A stretch of DNA of 8,748 bases from positions 3,844,597 through 3,853,344 of the forward strand of contig CP070672.1 in the NCBI GenBank assembly GCA_020351895.1. Reading direction: 5' to 3'. Positions 1-5,722 of the stretch are shown one piece after another. Both the position numbers and the translations under genes were made by a program. Position 1 is the first letter of the stretch. Each line of letters opens with the position of its first letter. Source of the stretch: Thermoplasmata archaeon (GTDB lineage Archaea > Thermoplasmatota > Thermoplasmata > GCA-020350865). The notes under the pieces are model-generated. The model was not told the DNA's origin. It worked only from the letters and a program-made list of their open reading frames with translations, and made no database searches.

Positions 1-49
1 ATAAAGCATCCAGGGGTGTCATAAATCGAGGTTAATTTCACGAATATCG

Positions 50-66
50 TAATATTTATATTGATA
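50..66 (+). promoter_or_regulatory. Candidate archaeal TATA box for the gcvH-like gene
   Basis: An AT-rich block containing TTTATATT (55-62) lies about 52 bases before the ATG at 114. An archaeal start site some 25 bases downstream would give a 5' leader of roughly 25-30 bases, which would include the G-rich ribosome binding site (GGGGG at 100-104). I see no clear purine-rich BRE next to it, so the call rests on composition and spacing alone. The first 113 bases contain no gene that I can support. Confidence 0.35.
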
Positions 67-113
67 GATATGTTTAAGGGCGGTAAAACTATGACGATAG
101 GGGGTTTATTTGT

Positions 114-536
114 ATGAAAGTCGATGAATATGAAATGCCAGATGATCTATATTACCATCCAGAACATACATGGATTAGGGTGGAGGGTGATACGGGTGTT
201 GTTGGTCTATCGGATTTTGCCCAAAAATTGGCAGGAACCATCAAACGTGTGGTCACTCTTGAGGAAGAGGATGAAGTTCAACAAGGCAAACCCTGTGGTA
301 CCATAAGCAGTGGTAAATGGACTGGTAAACTTTACTCACCTGTTTCCGGCGAGATCATCGAGGTAAATGAGGATATTGAGGATGAACCAAAATTGATAAA
401 CGATTCCCCATACAATGAGGGCTGGATCTTCAAGGTGAAGCTCTCCAAAGAGGGAGAATTGGATTCTTTAATCCATGGTGCCAAGGTTGAAGAATGGTTA
501 AAAGGTGAAATAGCCAAGCATAAGAATGAGCAATAA
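114..536 (+). CDS. gcvH: GcvH-like lipoyl carrier protein (glycine cleavage H protein family)
   Basis: This is a 140-aa cytoplasmic protein of the H-protein family, whose members carry a lipoyl group on one lysine and shuttle an aminomethyl or other sulfur-bound group between enzymes. Visible family marks are the N-terminal YYHPEHTWIRVE stretch (residues 13-24), GLSDFAQKLAG (31-41), the lipoyl hairpin with K68 in SSGKWTGKLY, then SPVSGEIIEVN (75-85), LINDSPYNEGWIFKVK (94-109) and an acidic/lysine-rich C-terminal helix. Length is normal for GcvH (about 125-140 aa). The ATG at 114 has GGGGG 9 bases upstream. The modified lysine is kept, but its surroundings (SGKW) differ from the E. coli type ES-V-KA, which suggests a paralogous subfamily. 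No gcvT, gcvP, lplA or lipA lies in the window, so a role in glycine cleavage is not shown. A lipoate-binding role tied to the Hdr-type operon downstream on the other strand is possible but inferred from proximity only. Confidence 0.9.
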   Translation: MKVDEYEMPDDLYYHPEHTWIRVEGDTGVVGLSDFAQKLAGTIKRVVTLEEEDEVQQGKPCGTISSGKWTGKLYSPVSGEIIEVNEDIEDEPKLINDSPYNEGWIFKVKLSKEGELDSLIHGAKVEEWLKGEIAKHKNEQ

Positions 537-608
537 TATTTTCTCAGAATTGGGATTTAATATCCATATCTTCGACGGTGGAAAGCCTATTAAAGTATAT
601 TCTATTTC

Positions 609-619
609 GAGGTCCAGGA
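609..619 (+). promoter_or_regulatory. Ribosome binding site deciding the start of the membrane protein gene
   Basis: GAGGT (609-613) lies 9 bases before the ATG at 623. A second purine block, AGGA (616-619), is better spaced for the adjacent ATG at 626. The longer reading frame opening with GTG at 578 has no comparable purine stretch in front of it. The site therefore favours a start at 623 or 626. Confidence 0.45.
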
Positions 620-622
620 ATA

Positions 623-1198
623 ATGATGTTGAGTACGAACCAATCGGTATCGAATAATGATGAGTCAACGGATTTTCGAAAAAGAGCCATTGAACTCGGT
701 GGCTGGTTTGCTGGATTTGTATTCTTATTTTTCGTGATTCCTGGGATATTGATCGTCGCATTACCTCCGAGTCAGAAAGCGAAGGGGCTTACCACCCTCG
801 TGGCGACTCCTGCAATTGAATATTTGGCAATCAGCGTGGGAATAGGTCTTGGTGTTGATCCGGTAGTTTCTTTTTTCCTCACATTCCTTCCATGCACTGG
901 CCTTTGTATGCTCTCCATGGGGCTTCTTGGTTTTCTAAGGGACTCCTCACCCAGGATCATTCGCTTTTTAGATAAAGTCCAGAAGAGGATTGAAAGGCAC
1001 CCGAAATTGAAGAATTACGGGATCGTGAGCAATTTTCTGTTTGTCATGTTCCTCGGTGTCTATATCGCTCCGGGAATAGCCATCATCCTCGGGTGGTCCA
1101 GGGCCCGCTCCGTTATTTTCATGGTGGGGGGGATCGCCCTCATCACTGCTTTAATCGGATTGGGGACCTTGGGCATAATAGATTTACTGTTCTTGTGA
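623..1198 (+). CDS. Polytopic membrane protein, probable small multidrug export family (Sm_multidrug_ex-like)
   Basis: This 191-aa integral membrane protein has hydrophobic segments at about residues 27-48, 60-78, 81-104, 135-157 and 163-190, so four to five membrane spans. The frame could open at a GTG at 578 (206 aa), but ATG 623 is preceded by GAGGT and AGGA and is preferred. The order of elements resembles PF06695: a segment with a conserved acidic residue (ATPAIEYLAISVGIGLG, E66), a second span, then a charged loop with LRD and a run of basic residues (R106-K130). After that come NYGIV, a GVYIAPGIAIILGW segment and a final glycine-rich span. That family was named as putative small multidrug exporters and its real substrate is largely unknown. 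The gene starts 86 bases after the gcvH-like stop on the same strand, so it could be co-transcribed or have its own promoter (AT-rich 590-602). I am sure it is a membrane protein and only moderately sure of the family. Confidence 0.75.
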   Translation: MMLSTNQSVSNNDESTDFRKRAIELGGWFAGFVFLFFVIPGILIVALPPSQKAKGLTTLVATPAIEYLAISVGIGLGVDPVVSFFLTFLPCTGLCMLSMGLLGFLRDSSPRIIRFLDKVQKRIERHPKLKNYGIVSNFLFVMFLGVYIAPGIAIILGWSRARSVIFMVGGIALITALIGLGTLGIIDLLFL

Positions 1199-1216
1199 GG
1201 ATTTTATTTTATTATC
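1199..1216 (+). terminator. T-rich tract after the membrane protein gene
   Basis: Directly after the TGA stop, the plus strand carries ATTTTATTTTATTAT (1202-1216). Archaeal transcription often ends at such U-rich tracts without a strong hairpin. Its position at the head of a convergent junction fits a terminator for the plus-strand genes. Confidence 0.4.
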
Positions 1217-1263
1217 CTAGTTATTGAAATGAAAGAAATCCACATTTTACCCCGAAATGTGAC

Positions 1264-1307
1264 TAAAAACATGAGGACCAAAGAAGCTATGGATGCAGTG
1301 ATGCACC
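1264..1307 (-). terminator. Possible terminator of the minus-strand redox operon
   Basis: Just past the stop of the last operon gene, bases 1291-1307 can fold into a short stem (GGTGCA with TGCA-T-CC, one bulged base, loop TCAC on the minus strand). Further along the minus strand comes GTTTTTAG (1270-1263). The stem is weak and distant from the T tract, so this is only a candidate. Confidence 0.25.
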
Positions 1308-1313
1308 ACAATC

Positions 1314-2447
1314 TCAGACCGGCTCAAGCTCCTCTTCCTTGAATGTAGCCAATGGTAGCTCCTCATCAAGGCTTCTTCCAGCCACATAATCGAAAAGATC
1401 CTGAACATCGGAGCCATAGACATGGTATAAGGCAAGTAAAGGCAGCTTGCTGGGACATGCACTCTCGCACATACCACAGGACACACAGGATGTAATCATG
1501 TGGTTCATTCTTCCGATATGGTACAAAGCTGTATCGATTGGCATTCTCACAACTCCCCTTTTTCTGGATTTTTCCATGTACTGTTTGGGGGATGGTTTTA
1601 GTATATCTGAATCAAAGAAGCACTCCTTGCAGTAGCAAATGGGGCAGACGTTCATACAGTTGTGGCATTTGATGCAGCTTGCAAGTACCTTCAAGAATCC
1701 CTTTACATCCTTTATCTCTTCCCTAATCTCGGCACTGAGCTTTTCCCTGCTTTTCCCTCTTGCTTTGAAGAGGGCTTCAATAGCTTTCTTCCTGCTTTCA
1801 GGAACATCACTTTCAGAGAGTTCGATTCCCAATGCGCCAAGCAGCTCCTCTCCCTTCGGCGTATTGGCAGAAAGGAGAATCTCCTTGTTCATATCCACTC
1901 CCATTACGCCAATGGATATATCTGCGGTATCGATGGTGGGAAATTCACATATCTGGCACGCGGTTCTCAATGGGATTCCCTTAAGTTCGGTCTTGGCCTC
2001 ATGCCCGACTTCCTTTAGTAATTTGAATGTGATACCCACACCTTCCTTTTGGGCCAGAATGACATACTCTGGCACGGGTAATGTACCAAGACAATCAACA
2101 GATACCAGTGTTACATTGTCCATTTTTATCTGGTGAAGTTTGGCAAGCTCGAACACTGCTCTCAGCTCGCAGGGTCTGAATAAAGCCACAATTTTATCTT
2201 CGGTGGCCTCATCTGTGGTTTTCACCAGTATATCCGCGGAATTTGCAGGGAGAACAAAGGCAAATGGATTTAATGAAGTCACACTCTCGGGATCCTTTAC
2301 AAGGGTTTGTACAGTGGAATATCCCGAAGGCACATCCTGTGGAATAACAAGTGTATCGGCGGCCATTTTATCAAGCATGCTTTTGAAAAATCCATTGAGA
2401 GTGTTGAGTATATCTTTTTCAACTGCTATTTTCGCCATCTTGACCAT
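1314..2447 (-). CDS. FrhB/FdhB-family flavo-iron-sulfur protein (coenzyme F420 hydrogenase/dehydrogenase beta-type)
   Basis: This 377-aa cytoplasmic protein belongs to the family that includes the F420-binding beta subunits of F420-reducing hydrogenase and formate dehydrogenase. Such subunits carry FAD and pass electrons between F420 and iron-sulfur centres. FrhB-like marks are VALFRPCELRAVFELAKL (residues 87-104, C93), SVDCLGTLP (C119) and the TACQICEF...DISIGVMG block (C164, C167). The C-terminal part holds two ferredoxin motifs, C258/C261/C264/C268 and C321/C324/C327/C331. Three extra cysteines follow the first motif (C271, C273, C276). The C-terminal ferredoxin layout is closer to FdhB than to FrhB. 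ATG 2447 is preceded by AGGGGG with a 7-base spacer, and this site starts at the second base of the mvhD stop codon. It is the last gene of the operon and probably exchanges electrons with MvhD/HdrA. Whether the soluble carrier is F420, or another donor is used, cannot be read from the sequence. Confidence 0.85.
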   Translation of the reverse strand: MVKMAKIAVEKDILNTLNGFFKSMLDKMAADTLVIPQDVPSGYSTVQTLVKDPESVTSLNPFAFVLPANSADILVKTTDEATEDKIVALFRPCELRAVFELAKLHQIKMDNVTLVSVDCLGTLPVPEYVILAQKEGVGITFKLLKEVGHEAKTELKGIPLRTACQICEFPTIDTADISIGVMGVDMNKEILLSANTPKGEELLGALGIELSESDVPESRKKAIEALFKARGKSREKLSAEIREEIKDVKGFLKVLASCIKCHNCMNVCPICYCKECFFDSDILKPSPKQYMEKSRKRGVVRMPIDTALYHIGRMNHMITSCVSCGMCESACPSKLPLLALYHVYGSDVQDLFDYVAGRSLDEELPLATFKEEELEPV

Positions 2448-2459
2448 GTCATATCCCCC

Positions 2460-2927
2460 TTAGATATCCCACTCCTTTTTAATTGGATTTGGGCCCATCT
2501 TCTTTGTTTCCTTAACCATCTCATTCACAGTATCAGCGAACTTCTGTCCCTCGCTTGCAGAGATCCACTCCAGTCGAACACGTTTTTCCTCGATTCCCAA
2601 TTCCTCAAGGAGTTTTTTCAGAATGGCAACCCTTCGTCTCGCCTTGAAGTTTCCTGAAAGATAGTGACAGTCACCTGGATGACATCCTCCAACCAAGACG
2701 GCATCTGCACCCTCCAGGAGTGCTTTTATTATATACACCGCATCAACTGCACCCGTGCACATAACCCTAATTGGAATGAAATTTGGAGGATACTGCAACC
2801 TGGATACACCTGCCAAATCGGCACCCGTGTAGGAGCACCAGTTGCATAGAAATCCAATTATCTTGGGCTCGAATTCCTCAGAAGCTGTGGAGCCCTTTTG
2901 TTCCTTTATTTGACTTTCACCTTCCAT
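2460..2927 (-). CDS. mvhD: MvhD-type [2Fe-2S] electron transfer protein
   Basis: This 155-aa protein belongs to the MvhD/hydrogenase iron-sulfur subunit family (PF02662). In MvhAGD-HdrABC, MvhD carries one [2Fe-2S] cluster and hands electrons to HdrA. The full cysteine signature is present: FLCNWCSY (C28, C31), RVMCTGAVD (C57) and GGCHPGDCHY (C82, C87). Length and the tail (helical stretch, then IKKEWDI) are normal. The frame could open at a GTG at 2936, but that codon lies inside the AGGTGAT ribosome binding site (2932-2938) of the ATG at 2927, which I therefore choose. The residues before about 20 are polar and probably disordered. The gene follows the 572-aa hdrA by 12 bases and precedes the FrhB/FdhB-like gene by 12 bases. 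This placement suggests it bridges the flavin input subunit and a HdrA-like subunit, as in MvhD-HdrA complexes and in QmoB, where the same domain is fused to HdrA. Confidence 0.93.
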   Translation of the reverse strand: MEGESQIKEQKGSTASEEFEPKIIGFLCNWCSYTGADLAGVSRLQYPPNFIPIRVMCTGAVDAVYIIKALLEGADAVLVGGCHPGDCHYLSGNFKARRRVAILKKLLEELGIEEKRVRLEWISASEGQKFADTVNEMVKETKKMGPNPIKKEWDI

Positions 2928-2931
2928 ATAA

Positions 2932-2938
2932 ATCACCT
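2932..2938 (-). promoter_or_regulatory. Ribosome binding site deciding the mvhD start
   Basis: The minus strand reads TAGTAGGTGATTTATATGG here. AGGTGAT (2938-2932) matches the complement of the archaeal 16S 3' end (ATCACCTCC) and lies 4 bases before the ATG at 2927. The alternative GTG start at 2936 lies inside this site and has no upstream site of its own. Two in-frame TAG stops of the preceding hdrA (2942-2937) run into it. Confidence 0.7.
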
Positions 2939-2939
2939 A

Positions 2940-4658
2940 CTAACACACCTCATCAATCTGCGCTAAAATCTCGGGATTCGAATAACCAACTAATGATGGA
3001 ACCCCACCGGGACAGGCCATTGCACATGCTCCGCACCCCTGACATGTGGTAAGATCTACTGATGAGATCAATTTCTCTTCCCCTGTGTAGTAGTTCTTTA
3101 CAACTTTCATTGATATTGCATCATAGGGGCATAACTTTTCGCATATTCTGCAACCTACACATCGTGGCTCGTCAATAACTGAATGGACAACCTTAACCTT
3201 CACTCCATTTGTAAATACGTCTAAAATCTCCCTAACTGATTTCTTCGCATCCGAGATGGATTTTTTTATACCCATTGGTCCCTCTGCACATCCTGCAATT
3301 GAAACACCCCTTCTGTCCAGGATGTCATATCTATCATTGTAGTATCCCAAAAAACCGTCAACATCCAGAACTAGATGAACCATGTCTGCAAGTTCCGAAG
3401 TGCCCTTTTGTGCTTCCTGACCAGTTGCGAGAACAACCAAATCTGATCTCATCTCCAATATATCCCCAAGCTCGATATGTTCTGTTCTTAGGACGAGGTC
3501 TTTTTCCTTTCTTTGGATTTCGGCACATCTTCCCCGCATGAACTTTACACCAATCTTCTGTGCATCGAGGTATATCTCTTCAAACCCATTGTCAGGGCCT
3601 CGGAGGTCCATGTAATGGATATAGACATCGATTTCTGGATATTGGGACTTGATCTTTTGAGCCTGCTTCAGTGCATATGTGCAACATACCAATGAACAAT
3701 GAGCATTGCCCCTATTCTCATCCCTTGAACCTACGCACTGAATGAAGTTTATTCTTTTTGGAACGTCACCAGTCGAAGGAACACTTACCGTATTATCTTT
3801 CAGCATTTTTTCAAGTTCTAGAAAATCAATTACATCGGGATCTTCATATCGGTATTCCGGAAGTCTTTTTGCGTCAAACAAGGATGAGCCCGTGGCAATA
3901 ACAATTCCCCCCACATTAACCTCCTTTTCCTCATCCTGGCTTTTAATTATTACAGAGTAATTTCCCAGGGCTCCAAGTATCGAAGTTACCTCTGAATTCA
4001 ATAAGACCTCTATGTTTTCATTTCCCGTGAGCCCTTCTATTGTAGGCAAAGTTATATTCTCAAATTCCGAGAGTCTCTTGTCATCGAGTTCATAAGCCCG
4101 GCCACCCAATTTATCACTTTTTTCCACCAGATAAACATGAATTCCCTTTTTGGAAAATTCTGATGCTGCCGTCATTCCTGCAATTCCTCCGCCTATAACT
4201 AGAGCGTGTGTGGAATTTTTCAGACTCATATTCTTCTCTTTTATGGACTGGGCAAAAAGGACTCTTCCTATTCCGCCTAGAATCATGATATTCGCTTTTC
4301 TGGTTGCTGCATCCCTATTATCATGTATCCAGTCACACTGTTCCCTGAGATTCACATGCTCTATTAGGTAGCTGTTGAGGCCGGCTTTTACTACACCCTT
4401 TCTCAGGGTCTCCTCATATGTTCTTGGTGTGCATGCCGCAAGGACAACTCGTTTTACACCTGATCCTTTAACTTCACCTTTCAGAAATTGCTGCCCCTCT
4501 TTTGTACAAAGTCTATCGTGTCTCTTAACAAATACAACATTGGGACGTTTTGATATGTCCTTTTCCAATTCATCAAAATCTATATTCTTTCCAATTGAAT
4601 CATTGCATGAACAGAAGATGACTCCGGTTTCGGGTTCTTTGGATTTGATACCTCTCAT
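2940..4658 (-). CDS. hdrA: HdrA-like flavoprotein with N-terminal HdrA domain and C-terminal dicluster ferredoxin
   Basis: This 572-aa cytoplasmic FAD/iron-sulfur protein is of the heterodisulfide reductase subunit A family. Domains in order: a HdrA N-terminal domain (about 10-140; FCSCND C16/C18, C51, AACTPRT C76, REQCDW C108); an FAD module starting at VIGGGIAGM (154-162) with GGRAYE (185-190), IQCVGSRD (C308) and the C321/C325/C326 cluster site; GCAEGPMGIKKS (456-466), the end of the FAD fold; and a ferredoxin domain with C500/C503/C506/C510 and C539/C542/C545/C549. Unlike canonical HdrA it has no ferredoxin insert in the FAD module and no FPTxDCxxC motif. This makes it shorter than methanogen HdrA (about 650 aa) and similar to the HdrA-like part of QmoB. 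ATG 4658 has GGTGA with a 6-base spacer and overlaps the TGA of the 355-aa hdrA in ATGA. MvhD follows at once, so this subunit is the likely MvhD partner. Confidence 0.92.
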   Translation of the reverse strand: MRGIKSKEPETGVIFCSCNDSIGKNIDFDELEKDISKRPNVVFVKRHDRLCTKEGQQFLKGEVKGSGVKRVVLAACTPRTYEETLRKGVVKAGLNSYLIEHVNLREQCDWIHDNRDAATRKANIMILGGIGRVLFAQSIKEKNMSLKNSTHALVIGGGIAGMTAASEFSKKGIHVYLVEKSDKLGGRAYELDDKRLSEFENITLPTIEGLTGNENIEVLLNSEVTSILGALGNYSVIIKSQDEEKEVNVGGIVIATGSSLFDAKRLPEYRYEDPDVIDFLELEKMLKDNTVSVPSTGDVPKRINFIQCVGSRDENRGNAHCSLVCCTYALKQAQKIKSQYPEIDVYIHYMDLRGPDNGFEEIYLDAQKIGVKFMRGRCAEIQRKEKDLVLRTEHIELGDILEMRSDLVVLATGQEAQKGTSELADMVHLVLDVDGFLGYYNDRYDILDRRGVSIAGCAEGPMGIKKSISDAKKSVREILDVFTNGVKVKVVHSVIDEPRCVGCRICEKLCPYDAISMKVVKNYYTGEEKLISSVDLTTCQGCGACAMACPGGVPSLVGYSNPEILAQIDEVC

Positions 4659-5722
4659 TTTGTGTCACCCCCCTCTATAAAATCGATAATCTTAGATGCT
4701 GCTCTTTTTGCATCCTCAACCGAATAACGAATGCCTCTTGGACCCAGGGCACATCCTGCAATTGCCACACCCTTTTGGCCGTTGTCCTGTATGAATCCGT
4801 TCTGTTGCAACATGAGCCCCAGCATATCGGCGATCTTATCCTCGCCTTCCCTTGGCTCCTGCCCCACTACTAGAACCACTAAATCGGATTTTATTGTCAT
4901 AAGCTCCTCTGAATCTATGTTCTCGGTTCTCACAAGAAGATTTCCATTGTCCTTTTCAATGGATGAGACCCTGCCCCGAAGGAACCTTACACCCTTCTCC
5001 TGTGCATCCTTGTAGAACTCCTCGAAGCCTCTGTAGGCAGCCCTCAGGTCCATGTAATGAATATATACCTCCATATCCGGGTATTTCATCTTAAGCTCCT
5101 TTGCCTGGCCAATTGCATATGTACAACAAACAATTGAGCAGTGCGCATTGCCTTTATTGGAATCCCTCGAGCCTGCACACAATAGGAAATTCATAACTTC
5201 GGGTATCTTGCCGTCTGATGGACGTTTTAGAACATTGCCTGTCTCTCTCTGAACCACTATCATCTTCTCCAGCTCTAAAAAGGTCATGACATCTTCGAAT
5301 CGATTATGGCCGTATTCGGGCAGTCTGTCGGCATCAAAAGTCTTGGAGCCTGTGGCAACCACGATGGCCGATACATCCAATGTCTTCTTCTCACCTTTTG
5401 AATTTAGATCCACATGAAAATTTCCGGGCTCGCCAGATATGTTATCCACCTCTGTCTCCAAAAGCACTTCGAGATTATCGTTGGTATACAGCTGCCCATA
5501 CTTAGGGGTTAGAACACACTCCCTGCAGTAGTCCATGCAGCATCCGTCGGCCTTGCATTCATGGGTCATATATGTTCTTGATAACTTGTAGGCTCTTCCC
5601 CCAAGCTCGCTTTCTCTCTCCACAAGATAGGTATGTATACCGTGATTCGCCAAATCGAGTGAGGCCTGCATTCCTGCTACTCCACCACCAATTACAAGAA
5701 CCCTGGATTCCGAAGCCATCAT
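4655..5722 (-). CDS. hdrA: Short HdrA-like FAD protein (QmoA-like, without ferredoxin domains)
   Basis: This 355-aa protein consists of one HdrA-type FAD module. It shows VIGGGVAGM (10-18) for the dinucleotide fold, ELGGRAYKL (39-47), VVATGSKTFD (121-130), LLCAGSRD (C182), the cluster cysteines C195/C199/C200, LVVGQEPREGE (284-294) and GCALGPRGIRYS (323-334) near the end. It lacks the HdrA N-terminal domain, the ferredoxin insert and the C-terminal ferredoxin, as QmoA does. A cysteine-dense stretch, C56/C61/C62/C66/C69, sits where HdrA usually has FPTxDCxxC. It is clearly closer to the 572-aa neighbour (shared RLPEY, FLELEKM, VYIHYMDLR and GFEE-YxDAQ blocks) than to the 1001-aa protein, so the two probably arose by duplication and may pair. 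Tandem ATGs at 5722 and 5719 are both possible. GGAGG is 4 bases before the first and 7 before the second. The start overlaps the upstream stop (ATGA). Confidence 0.9.
   Translation of the reverse strand: MMASESRVLVIGGGVAGMQASLDLANHGIHTYLVERESELGGRAYKLSRTYMTHECKADGCCMDYCRECVLTPKYGQLYTNDNLEVLLETEVDNISGEPGNFHVDLNSKGEKKTLDVSAIVVATGSKTFDADRLPEYGHNRFEDVMTFLELEKMIVVQRETGNVLKRPSDGKIPEVMNFLLCAGSRDSNKGNAHCSIVCCTYAIGQAKELKMKYPDMEVYIHYMDLRAAYRGFEEFYKDAQEKGVRFLRGRVSSIEKDNGNLLVRTENIDSEELMTIKSDLVVLVVGQEPREGEDKIADMLGLMLQQNGFIQDNGQKGVAIAGCALGPRGIRYSVEDAKRAASKIIDFIEGGDTK

Noticed and set aside
1..22. Possible start of a divergent minus-strand gene (ATG at 22-20) or tail of a plus-strand gene ending at TAA 22-24
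   Set aside because: Only seven codons are visible in either case, with no ribosome binding site for the minus-strand start. Nothing identifies a product.
578..622. Longer GTG start for the membrane protein
   Set aside because: There is no purine-rich site before GTG 578, while ATG 623/626 has GAGGT and AGGA upstream. The extra 15 residues add nothing recognisable.
1271..1342. Short plus-strand frame of 23 codons in the convergent junction
   Set aside because: It has no clear ribosome binding site, runs into the FrhB/FdhB-like gene on the other strand, and its sequence shows no domain character.
1639..2136. Long plus-strand frames opposite the redox operon, such as this 165-codon one
   Set aside because: They are antisense to genes with clear domain structure, encode serine/leucine-rich low-information sequences, and lack recognisable motifs. 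They are frame shadows.
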